Shown piece after piece: positions 41,019-52,100 of a stretch of DNA of 64,000 nucleotides. Position 1 is the first letter of the stretch, and each line of letters begins with the position of its first letter. Under the pieces are notes generated by a model. It had not been told where the DNA came from. It saw nothing but the letters and a program-made list of their open reading frames with translations, and did no database searches. This DNA comes from Carposina sasakii (taxonomy: Eukaryota > Arthropoda > Insecta > Lepidoptera > Carposinidae), in NCBI GenBank assembly GCA_014607495.2, contig CP053175.1, forward strand, positions 9,002,770-9,066,769. Reading direction: 5' to 3'. A program made the translations under genes and the position numbers.

Positions 41019-42507
41019 GGCCTCTTTTCCATTACACGGTTTCTCGCCGTGAAAATCTACGGTTAATTCGCCGCGTGTAGGCACGGTCGTCAGTGTGGTA
41101 TGGATCACTATATGAGCTTGTCGACATGCACGGTGGCGCCAAGGCACGGCGCCGCGGCCGCGTGCGCCGTGACTGCCCCTCGGCGCGCCGCGTCTACGCA
41201 CGGCGTGATTTTCACCAGTGTTGTATGGCAGTCTATCGGGGTGTGTCGACGGTGCCGGACGTACGCACGGATTCGTGACCGCTTATATACGCTGTTTCGC
41301 GATTTTATTATAAAATGAACATAAATCAAGAATTATTAATTACGTTGATTCAAGAAAGGCCTGTAATATGGGATAAGACCATCGACGATTATAAAAATAA
41401 GCGGCTTAAATATGATTCCTGGAAAGAAATATTTATTCATTTCCAGCCCACATTTGAAGATTTAAGTGGTGATGAGAAAAACAAGTTTGGTAAGTTACAG
41501 ATATTTAATTATTAACTTTTTACTTATGCATAGTTGTTTTGATAGGAGAGGCGACCTTCGTTAGATACAAAATATTGTGCAAATCTGTTGCGAACTTCAT
41601 TAGCCGCCAAACTTCCGCGAACTGCATTCGTGATAGGTAACTGGATTAGTTCCGATTCTGAATCAAGGGTGGACTCATTTTCACTCGCATTGTGAAACTG
41701 AAAGTTTTCCTGCTTATGTATAAAATTTTGCAAAACACAACATGTTTTCACAATATCAACTGCCAAATCGATGGACACATTCATTGGCCGGTGAAAAATT
41801 CGCCATTTATTGGATAAAATGCCAAACGCACATTCAACAAATCTTCGCGCTCTTGTGAGTCTGTAGTTAAATGTACGTTTTAATTGATCAAGCTGATGAC
41901 CACCAAATGGACGAAGCAAGTGATAATGCAAAGCAAAGGCTTCGTCCGCAACGAACACATAGGGTAAAGGCGGGATAGATGCCCCGGTAGGATAGATGCC
42001 TCATTTTCAAAAAACCTAACTTCCCAAACTCGCAACTAAGAAACAATAGTATAACTAAAAGCCGCAGTCACCCCGCACTTCAGTTAGCCACGGGCCGTCG
42101 TAGCGTGAGGACGCGTTTCATTCGTGTGTGAATTCATCTCCGCGGCGAACTTTACAAACACGTCAAAGTTTTAAAGGTTAGTATTTGCTGTTGTATAACT
42201 TTATAATTAGTTATTAATTCTGTTATATTTTTTATTACGTCAATATACTGATTCATCAAGTATGCATCTAGATGGAAAAGGTTGCTCATTTGTTTTTTAT
42301 TTATTAAAAAAAATACTTGGGCATCTATCCCTATCAAAAAGGATAGTTGCCCTGATTTTTCGAGGTATAGGTGCCCCTTGGGGCATCTATCCTTCCGTAC
42401 ACCATGTATATGTGAGGTTTCAGTGTAGATATATTTTGAACATATTCTGTGTTCTGTTATATTTTGTGTTGACGTATATTTATATTTTTACTGGTTGTAG
42501 CAGAATC

Positions 42508-45091
42508 ATGCCACGAAAGTATAAAAGAAAGGAAGGAGTGCGAGCTCGAGTATGTTCTTGGACTTCAGAACAATTGCAGTCGGCTTTTGAGGAAATGGAC
42601 AGAAATACCATGGGGATAAACGAAATATCCCGACAGTTTGGAATTCCATCAAGAACATTGCGAAGACGTTATGCTGCTAAAAATACAACGAAGCAAACAC
42701 TAGGTATTGTATTAAGGGTCATCTTATACAAGATATTACATTTTTAGGGTTCCGAACCTCACTTTGATTTTTAAAATAATTGCTGTACATTTCTAATAGA
42801 TTTATGAACGTAGATATTATTTTTTGTAGGAAAACATCCTTGCTTGGATTTTGACAACGAAGAAAGGCTAGTAAAGCACATTCTAAAGCTTGGGGATGCA
42901 GGATTTCCCCCAAATAGACAATCCATTCGTATGTTAGCTTATCAATTTGCTGAAAAGCTAAAGCTGAAACATAATTTTGACCACGAAAACGAAATGGCTG
43001 GAGCTGCATGGTTCAAAAGTTTTATTGAACGAAATCCAAAACTGTCTTTTAGACAAGCTGAAGGCTTATCTGTGGCTAGAGCCAAGGGTTTGAGTAGAGA
43101 AGAAGTATATAACTTCTATGACCTTTTGGTCAAAGTCTTAACCGAAAATGATTTGTTGGATAAACCGGAAAGATTATACAATATGGATGAATCCGGCATT
43201 CAATTGAATAATAAACCCGGAAAAGTTATAGCGAAAAAAGGTGCCAAAGTCGTCAATTCAGTCACATCTGCCGAGAAAGGTGAAACAATGACAATCATTG
43301 GCTGTTGCAATGCCATTGGTAATTTTCTTCCACCAGTTCTTATGATAAAAGGTGTAAATAAGAAACCAGAATTTGAAGAGGGACTTCCAATGGGCTCAAA
43401 AGTATATATGAACAAAAAAATCTGCGTATATAAATGCTGTGCTTTTCTATAAATGGCTAACAGAACATTTCATACCTCTGAAGCCGCATGGTAAAGTTCT
43501 GCTTATTTTAGACGGCCACTCATCACACTCAACTGCACCAGATATGCTGCAGACTGCTGCAGATAATGACATAATTTTATTGTGTTTACCAAGTCACACA
43601 ACTTCAGCTTTACAGCCATTAGATAGAGCAGTATTTGGGCCACTTAAAACTTATTTTAATCAAGAAACTAATCAATTTATGCGCCTTAATCCAAATAAAA
43701 AGATCAGCCGTCACAACGCAGGAAAGCTTATACGCAACGCTTGGATTCGCGCTGCCACACCTGCAAATGCTCTGGCTGGCTTTAGAGGTAGCGGTATTGA
43801 TTATTATTATATTCATTGTTTTTCCAAATTAGTTATAAGCAGACTGTATTATGAATACTTTTATGTAAAAAAAAAATGCTCTGGTGTCTATAACACAGGA
43901 AATCCTAGCTTAGACACCAGTATGATCTATTAATGTACAAAATTCTTACACATTATAATTTTATAAATTTGTATAACTACTGTCTGTACATACCGTGTCA
44001 AATAAGAATAAACGTTTATTATTATTATTATTATTATTATTATTTATCCAGTTGACCGAAATGCTTTGCCAGATACTACATTTCTGATATCAGACACTGC
44101 ACTGAATAGCGAAAATCCTGGTACATCCCGTGCACCTCATCAAGTTGATCGAACGTCAACAACCCAGGCTCAAACGCCAGAGTTTGTCAATGCCTCGGAA
44201 AGTATTGTATTCCGTGAACCTGTTGAACAAAGGCCAGAGACCTCTTTACCTCAGACTTCTGCTTCTTTAGTTTGTGAAATAGAGCTGGATAATCAGGAAA
44301 ATATTTCCTCTCCACCAAATCTGACGCAGATTCAAATCGACAGAGAATCTACTAGCATCTTGATGGATTCGGAAATTTTAGAAGGTATTAGTAATTTTGA
44401 CATTGGTGATTCTACAATTGCAGATATTTTAGGCAGTAATATAGAACCAGAAACACCATCGAAAATTTTAATAGAAGCATCACCTATACCAAAAATTCCC
44501 TTGACCATGTCTAAGAGGTGGAAACAGTCCGCAGATATTTTGAACTCAAAAAAAAATATTAAACAAAAGAAGGATGTGGCTGAAAGGAAAGAAAAACAAA
44601 TAGAAACTAAGTTAGATAAGAAAAACAAGGCTGAAACTACCAAAGAAAAAAGAGTACTTAAGAAAACAAAGAAACAAACCAGCAACAAAGAGCGACAACA
44701 AAAAAAACAACAGCATTAATTTAGTGATAGCGATGATGTTTACCTAGCTGATTTATGTGATAAAGAAAATGATTATTTAAAAGTTAACCAGGGACGCGAA
44801 CAGCGAAAACGGCGAATTATTTACAGTTCAAGCAGTGAAGATGAAGACTATTCACCGCAATATAAAATTAAGGGAAAGAAAACTAAAGGTTTGCCGGTAA
44901 AGAGCACTAAGATAGATGGACAGGATAAGCTTAAGGATAACTGTACAGAATGTTTTGAAAACTATAAAAGAACGAAATCTACATCAGATTGGATTCAATG
45001 TATAATGTGCCAGAATTGGCTACATGAAACCTGTACAATTTTCAAAAATTATTGCTCAAAATGTGGAAAACTGAAACTGAACTGCGGCTAA
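42508..45091 (+). pseudogene. P2 pogo transposase with PHD-like tail, broken
   Basis: Exon 1 is 42508-42703 with a Psq-like helix-turn-helix (MGINEISRQFGIPSRTLRRR). Exon 2 starts at 42830 (phase 1). Catalytic motifs are LYNMDESGIQ, LLILDGHSSHS and LQPLDRAVFGPLKTYF. Lesions: one base too many in the A run near 43412; a non-LTR insertion at about 43801-44046 after AGFRGSGI; and a frame change in an A run near 44700. The C-terminal finger survives (CTECFENY, then WIQCIMCQNWLHETC, then C-X2-C; about 44941-45082), matching the fused finger of P1. Confidence 0.82.
43801..44046 (+). mobile_element. Short 3' fragment of a non-LTR retrotransposon in P2
   Basis: It ends in GTTTATTATTATTATTATTA and contains a stop-terminated coding scrap (SGVYNTGNPSLDTSMIY) before an AT-rich tail with GAATAAACG. 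The transposase coding sequence is contiguous on either side of it. Confidence 0.6.
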
Positions 45092-47766
45092 GAATCATTT
45101 AAGTAGGATTACAAAATGATAATCTTTATTGTGTTATCTTAGTTTTTTAAAAAAGAATTACTTTTATGATTATGCATGTTGGAAGATTATATTGTTGTTT
45201 TTGATTTTTTAAACTTAATAATTAATATTTTATACCAACTAAGTATTTAGAATTCCAATGTTGTTCAAAAAATATTTTTAGAATTTCATTGTTATTATTT
45301 TATTTGATCTCATTTGATAATTCTATTCTAACGATAACAATTAAAAGATTTAAGAATCTGCAAAATGCTTTTTATTATTATGACCGTGTTTCTAGGAGAC
45401 AATTTCTATTTTAGGAGTAGCCTTCTACTGCTAAAACACCAATTGTCCTCAAAACATAATTTTTGGTTGATTTTTTAGTTTATACAGTATGAAGGGCTTC
45501 TATCCCGCGCCGCAGGCATCTATTCTTCATAGTATTTTCAAGGTGGGGCAACTATCCATACCGATAGGCATCTATCCTCAACAAAGGAGTTCTATAAAAA
45601 GCTAAAATCTGCAAAATCTGGAACTAATAGGTTCAAAAAAACAAATCACAGTTAAACATAAAGGATTGAAGTAGATAAATTCATAGACATTATTTATATA
45701 AAACTAATATTTTCAAAATTAGGAGGATATTTTAAAAAGTGAGGCATCTATCCCGCCTTTACCCTATGGCAAATCGTAGTCAATTCCAGGCAAACGTGTT
45801 GCATCGGGTAGATTTAATCCGTTGTTTGTTAAATTTTTCCAAAATGGGGTCTCTTTAAACACACTGGAATCACACTCCTTTCCGTAGGCGCCAACGTCAA
45901 CAAATATAAAGTTGTAATCGCTATCTACTACTGCCATCAAAACTATAGAAAAAAAATGTTTGTAATTTAAAAACATCGAGCCACTATCAATTGGCTTAAT
46001 AAGTCTGATGTGTTTTCCATCGACCGCTCCTAAGCACAGCGGGAAGTTGGAAGATTCTTGAAATTTGCTTGCAATGTGTAGCCAGTCTTCTTTAGATGGC
46101 ATTTTCATATATTCTTTATACAGTTCTAACCAAATGTAGTGGCATACTTCACGTACGATGCAACTTATGGTTTTTATTCCAATTCTATAGCTGTAGTATA
46201 GGTCAGTAAAGGTATCTCCTGTTGCTAGATACCTGAAATATAAAACAAAACGGTTCAGGTTCAAATACTAAAACCCCATTTTAGGTCGGGGTCGATTCAG
46301 TTTAGGTCGGGGGTTTTTATAAATTTTGAATTTAATAATTATTATTTATTTATTTTCAGGGCAAATGGTGATGAAGAAGTGGACCAATATGAAAGATAGC
46401 TGGATAAAATATGACAAAAAAATTAATGAATGTAAGTCTGGTTCTTCAGCAAAAAAAATAAGAAAATATATGTTCTATGATGAAATGATGTTCCTAAAAA
46501 AAATGTTGAGCATCGCAAGACCGATTCTAACATGACTGAACATGTTCATGATTCTAGCCTCAGTAATGAAAATTTTGATAGTGCAGTCCCGAATCAATCA
46601 AGCTCGGGATACACTGAACGGAGTGAGACGCAAAGGGCTAAAAAGAAAAGAAAAAATGAACTAAGTGAAGTTGACATTAGGTTTATGAAGTTTATGGATT
46701 CAGCAGAACGAGATGAGAAAAAGAAAAGCCGTAGTATGAACTTTTTTATGGGAATCGCTGATACAGTTGACAAGTTCAGTGATGAAAATATGATAGACTT
46801 TCAGTTTCAAGTAATTTCAATAATTAAAAATATTCAACAAAGACAGTGTACTCAGTATATACCTACATCAAGAAACCAATGGGATCAAGGCCATCAAGGA
46901 TATTTAAGTGGTACAGCATCCTCAAATGCGCAATCGTCAACATATGGATATTCTACAGCTGCTAGATCGGGCTATGGAATAAGTCGTCCACAGACGTCTT
47001 CTCATGATTTTGGACACGGTTCTGGTTTAGAGCCAATCCACTACCGACCCGAATCACAATTATCTGTACATAGTGTAAATGCGGAAAGTATCTCGGCAGA
47101 TTCTCAAGTTTCTATTGAAGACGAATTCGATTTTAGTACCGCACTTGAGTAGCATTTTCAGCGTAGTGTATTTTTTGATTTACTTGTTCTTAAATTAATA
47201 ATTATTAAAATTCAATTACATGTAATAATTTTGTTTGTGTGCAATAAACAATTTTAAACTAAAATATGTCATTTAATTTTGTACCTACTTACCTCAGAGT
47301 TACAGCCAATCTTTCTGCGGGCGATATACTCTCTCGCATAAAAGTATCTTGATGTTTTAGTTCCTGGGATAATTTTTGGAGCAAGTTGTCGAATGTAGTT
47401 TTCTGCATTCTAAAATAATTGTAAAACTTGTCTTCATCTTCTCTCAATTGATTCTTGACAAGTGTATGAAACGCGCCATATTCCTCCCTTTTTTCTAAAA
47501 TCGGATGTATCCAAAACCTTACTTCCCTTTTTTTTTCTATTTTCTTTTTCCTATATATGTAATAAGCAACTATAATCTTTTTTTTCGTAAGAAAATTCAT
47601 GACGCAGCACGTCCTACACAGCCCGAGTAAAAAGCGCTACTAGCCAGTACTTACCAATGTCTCGCGCGGTGATTTTGCCGTATCATGTACAAGCTAGCAC
47701 GTTTTTTCAACCGTACGGCTTACACACCGTACGTTTGAACAACCGTGTAATGGAAAAGAGGCCTTA

Positions 47767-50700
47767 GTGTGTGTTTGTACGCCGCACGCGGCATCGTTTG
47801 ATTTGCGGCGGCATCCTTTTCATAGAGCCGGCACGTGGCGAGGCGGCGCGGTAGAAAGCAAGGAAACGTACTTCATTTATTTATACTTCATAATACGAAT
47901 TATTTTAATTCCAGTCATTTCCAATTGAGCTGTGCTTCGAGTCTAACTTAATAATTGTTTTTACTAATTCTCGTTGTTTTCTAAAAACGTATCACGTGTA
48001 CAATTTAATATGAGTGACGAAGATTCAAATTATTCTAGTCCGAGTAACGAGAGTTTGAGTCACAGATCTAAAAGACCCAAAAGCAAATTTGAGGAGTTTT
48101 TCGAAATAATTCATGCATCCCAAACTGCCTTGTGTAAATTGTGCCAACATAAAAAGATTGAAATAAAAATGAAAAACAGAAACACTTCAGGCTTAAGGAA
48201 ACATCTAACATATATCTTTCCACAAAAAGGAATCAGAAATATTTCTTCCTGTTAAACCAAAATTAAGTGGAGATATCACAAGCTTTTTAGTAACCGCTGG
48301 AAGAAGTGGACAGGTAAGAATATTTTTTTTAACAGTTAAAAGAATTTTAACTCCGCGTAGCTATTCATGCGATACTTTCAAAAACGCCATTAACTTACGT
48401 AAGTATTTTTGAGTTAGTGGTGTTTTCATCTAGGGGTGCGACATATTAAGTATGTAATTATCGTCTTAAATATTTTTTATAAACACCCATATTTTCATTT
48501 AATCGGCCAGTACTTTATTTTGGTAAATTACAGTACAGTGCAACCTTAATATAACAAATATCAATTTAACGATTTTCTCGATTTAACAACAACAAACCTC
48601 CTCCTCTTATACGCTCAAACCTAGTATGTTTTAAATAATAACACAAGATTTATTGTTTTGTTTCAGTCGGAAAACAGCAGTGACAACATCACGACAGCTA
48701 CAGTTGATTGGGTGGTGAAAAAATATCTTCCCTTCTCATTTTTCGATGACGAAGCTACACAAGTATATTTTCGACGTATTTGCCCTAATATGGTGTTTCC
48801 TAAAAGGTCTACACTTAGAAGGAAAGTCAAAGAGCGATTTGAAGAGCTCCAATTGAATCTCAAGGAACGACTTCAACAATTATCATCTAAAATGTCGTTT
48901 ACCATTGATGGGTGGACGTCAATTGCTGGTAGGAGTTACTACGGGGTTACTATTCATTATATAGACAACGAATGGAAGTATCGATCTGTAGTTCTTGATT
49001 TTATACCATCACGCGGTCGACATACTGAGGAAGATATTGCAACGATTTTCCATGAATGTTTATTGGAATATGGCATAATTGATAAAATACAAGCTATCAC
49101 GGTCGACAACGCAAGTGCAAATACCAAATTTATGTTTGAACTGGGCAAACAGCTGCCGCCACACTTTGATTCAGACAATCAACATTTCCGGTGCTTTGCT
49201 CACATTTTAAACCTTGGTGTACAAGATTTATTAAAGACCTTAGCATTACACTGTGAGTCTGACACTAACGCGCAAGATCAGCAGTACGAAGACTATGCAG
49301 ACGAAACTGAGGATGAGGAAGATGAAGAATCTGCACCAAATATTGCTGACTCGCGTACATCTGTAACAAAGTTACGCAGTATTTCCAGTAAAATAAAAAG
49401 AAGTGAGATAGTGAAGAAGAAGTTTCAGTCTGCTTGTGAAGCAGCTGGCGTGCCATCAAATCTAAATGCCATTCTTGACTGTCCAACGAGATGGAATTCC
49501 ACACATGATATGATTGGATTTGGTTTAAAAGTGAGAGCGGGCATTGACATATTGTGCAGTTCTGTCACCGAATTGAATGATTTTCAAATCACAGCTAATG
49601 AATGGCAGGTACTCGAAAAATTACATAAATTTCTAATAAACTTTAAACTTTTAAGTACAAAACTTGGTGGAGACAAATATGTTACATTACCGCTAGTCAT
49701 TGTATCATTCAATCTCTTGCTAGATAAAATTGAATCCATGGTAAAACAGTTAGATGAGAAACCTAATCGATCTGAAGTGGATGAAAGGCTCATTCTAGCT
49801 TTCCAAGCAGCTCGAGACAAAATGCTTAAACATTACAAGAAGAGCAACTGGATTTATTGTACTTCTTTAATTTTAGACCCAAGGCATAAGGCTCAGACTT
49901 TTGACCTGACAATGTGGGGGAAGCAACTTAAAACAGAAAGTCTGCGCAAGTTCAATGAACTTTATGAAGAATATAAAAGTCTACACTCACTGAACAAATA
50001 TCTGGAATTACCAGAAAAAGAAAATAAAGTATGTGATGAAGATGAAGACGTAATAGACTTTGATAAACTCTATGAATGTCCCTCGACGTCATCTGGATCT
50101 TGTCTTCAAGGCTTAGTGATAGACGAGTTGGAGGAGTACCTGAGAAAACCAAGAACTGCCAGCTCGGAAGACATTTTAGATTGGTGGAGGACGCATGAGA
50201 CAGAGTATCCGATTTTATCGAAAATGGCCCGTGATTTTCTCTCAATACCTGCAACTTCAGTACCTGCTGAGAGGTTATTTTCTAAAACATCATTAGTAAT
50301 TAGAAAACATAGAAATAGGTTAAGTGATGAGTCAGCCAGATGGTCACTTTGTATTAATTCTTGGTCAAAAGAATTGATATAAAGTATCATAACCTAATGA
50401 TAAAGCTGTTGATTTGTGTTGTATTTTATTTTTTATTCAAATAAATGATAAATCGTAAAACTCTTTTATTAAATTTCTTATAAGTTGAGGGTTCAATCTC
50501 TTTCTAGACAGATAAGTATTATTCTTTAAAATACAGTCAAGTTATTGTAATTAATTTGTTTTTTTACATGTTTTAGCAAATGTAAGCTTATAAATTATAA
50601 ATGTTTATTAAGAAACAGTTAATTCCATGGAAAACGACATATAGGTCAGTTGATTTTTCGAATTTCTTATCAAATCTTCAGTTATTTATTAATCTGCTTG

Positions 50701-50916
50701 ATCTTTACTATGGCTATGTTAATTCAAGCTCACAATGTCAATTCTAATACGTTTTTCTAAGATTTAAAGTAAACTTTAATAAATAGTAATAGAGTAATAG
50801 GTAACTGCAAGACTTGCAAGACTCTTGCTGCAAGACCAAGACCAAGACCAGGTGTATTGGCGCAAGACCAAGACCAAGACTGGCAAAGTCTCGTCTTGTT
50901 CTTGCATTTGGGCAAC
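47767..50916 (+). mobile_element. hAT element hAT-2, decayed; borders approximate
   Basis: Placed around a hAT transposase gene. The right end is probably TTTGGGCAACACTAA (about 50908-50922), which read inverted gives TAGTGTTGCCC, a common hAT terminus; a CAAGACCAAGACCAAGAC-rich subterminal array precedes it (50800-50880). I could not find the matching left end; H5 inserted at 47764. 50383-50760 is AT-rich 3' sequence. Confidence 0.6.
48010..50382 (+). pseudogene. hAT transposase with BED finger, frameshifted
   Basis: Exon 1 (48010-48313) encodes an acidic start, then a BED finger (KFEEFFEIIHASQTALCKLC, then NTSGLRKHL). One extra base near 48210 moves the frame; the shifted frame (FHKKESEIFLPVKPKLSGDI) runs to a GTAAG donor. 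Exon 2 (48667-50382, phase 0) has MSFTIDGWTSIAGRSYYGVT, AITVDNASANTKFMFELG, HFRCFAHILNLGVQDLLKTL, CPTRWNSTHDMIGFGLKVRA and the dimerisation domain (ILDWWRTHETEYPILSKMAR, then PATSVPAERLFSKTSLVIRK). Apart from the exon 1 frameshift it is full length. It shares only general hAT similarity with hAT-1. Confidence 0.85.
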
Positions 50917-51062
50917 ACTAATATTCACTAGAGGTTCCGTCTTCAACTTTGAAAGAGAGGTCCCTTTAAAGAGATGTCCTCCAGATAAAGAAGTTTCTTT
51001 ATTGCCTTTATCAGCCTCTTTAGCAGTTAATGAGTTAAGTACTCTGGAAATTTTATTTAACA

Positions 51063-51858
51063 AGTGGACGCCCGCGACTCCGTCCGCGTGGACTACAGAA
51101 AAAATAAAAAGTAGCCTATATGTTAAGTGTAAAAAGTAGCCTATATGTTATCGCGGTTGTCGTAAAAAATTAATTCACGTTTGTCCCCTTCCCGTGGGAA
51201 TTTCGGGAAATCCGTTCCCAGTGCTTCCTCGGGGTCCCAAATAAACATATATGCTCAACTTCAGATTCACATGTTTAACCGTTTTCGTAAAAAATAAATA
51301 ATTCCCGTTGGTCTCCTTCCCGTGGGAATTTCGGGAAATCCGTTCTAGTGTTTCCTCGCAGTCCCTAATGAACATATATGCCCAATTTCAGCTTCATATG
51401 TATAGCGGTTTTCGTAAAAACTATGAATTCCCGTTTGTCCCCTTCCCGTGGGAATTTCGGGAAATCCGTTTTTAGTCCTCCCTCGCTGTCCCCAATGAAC
51501 ATATATGCCCGATTTCAGCTTCATATGTATAGCGGTTTTCGTAAAAACTATGAATTCCCGTTTGTCCCCTTCCCGTGGGAATTTCGGGAAATCCGTTTTT
51601 AGTCCTCCCTCGCTGTCCCCAATGAACATATATGCCCGATTTCAGCTTCATATGTATAGCGGTTTTCGTAAAAAATATAGAATTCCCGTTGGTCGCCTTC
51701 CCGTGGGAATATCGGGAAATTCTTAAAGCCTATGTTCATCCAGGTCCAATAAGGATTCTAACGGTGAAAGAATTTTTGAAATCGGTCCAGTAGTTTTTGA
51801 GCCTATTCATTACAACCAAACAAACAAAGTTTTCCTCTTTATAATATTATAGTGTAGA
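51063..51858 (+). mobile_element. Lep1-like element expanded by about 127-bp tandem repeats
   Basis: It starts GTGGACGCCCGCGACTCCGT and ends TTTATAATATTATAGTGTAG. Inside, a unit with CTTCCCGTGGGAATTTCGGG recurs five times (CCCGTGGG at 51191, 51319, 51445, 51572 and 51700, spacing 126-128). Units 3 and 4 are almost identical. The short frames across it are repeat artefacts. Confidence 0.7.
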
Positions 51859-52100
51859 TAAATGTAACGATGTGGTGAGTAAAATCAAAAATGGAGAAAA
51901 TATAACCATCTATGAGTTGGACTTCTTGAATCCTACTTTCCCCGGAGTAGGAGTAGCTTTCATAAGTATTGGAGGGAAATTACATAGTGCAAAATCTCAG
52001 TTTGAGCCAATTTCATCTTATACTGTAAATTATACCAAGGTTTTGAGCATTCGATATGTAACAAGAGATAATCTATACAAAACGTTTGATATTAATAATT

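Larger units (their letters stand above)
41962..45764 (+). mobile_element. pogo-type element P2, inside H5 transposase
   Basis: 3,803 bp flanked by TA (41960-41961 and 45765-45766). The terminal inverted repeats are GGGTAAAGGCGGGATAGATG plus CC. The motif GGATAGATGCC or its inverse recurs about ten times near the two ends (for example 41972, 41989, 42305, 42380, 45513, 45564, 45742). Its gene is broken, so it is not autonomous. Confidence 0.88.
41315..47152 (+). pseudogene. H5 gene A: MADF/BESS protein, one homopolymer frameshift
   Basis: Exon 1 is 41315-41489 (58 codons plus one base; GTAAG donor): ELLITLIQERPVIWDKTIDD and YDSWKEIFIHFQ. Exon 2 starts at 46360 (TATTTTCAG, phase 1): GQMVMKKWTNMKDSWIKYDK and MFYDEMMFLKK. 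The frame changes in the A run at about 46495-46503 and then continues openly as VEHRKTDSNMTEHVHDSSLS to the stop at 47152. The BESS-like region is SMNFFMGIADTVDKFSDENM (about 46735-46794). The tail is rich in S, Q and Y. The single-base break in a homopolymer could be a sequencing error. Confidence 0.8.
41524..47600 (-). pseudogene. H5 gene B: Harbinger transposase, interrupted by P2
   Basis: Exon 1 is 47600-47293 (ATG; GTAAG donor), with RFWIHPILEKREEYGAFHTL and FRMQKTTFDNLLQKL. Exon 2 runs from 46232 (YLATGDTFTDLYYSYRIG) with CLGAVDGKHIRLIKPIDSGS to DLP at 45765. P2 follows, and the sequence resumes at 41961 with VFVADEAFALHYHLLRPFGG and RARRFVECAFGILSNKWRIF, ending at 41524. The insertion is at a TA inside the Tyr codon of LPYVFVADEAF, so removing P2 and one TA gives back the frame exactly. 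No other lesion seen. Confidence 0.88.
41019..47763. mobile_element. PIF/Harbinger element H5, split by pogo P2
   Basis: 6,745 bp flanked by TTA (41016-41018 and 47764-47766), the preferred target of the superfamily. The terminal inverted repeats are GGCCTCTTTTCCATTACACG plus GTT at both ends. Gene order A exon 1, B exon 2, A exon 2, B exon 1. B is interrupted only by P2; A has one homopolymer frameshift. Confidence 0.92.

Noticed and set aside
51345..51726. Repetitive short proteins in both strands at 51345-51726
   Set aside because: They come only from the 127-bp tandem array and show no homology.
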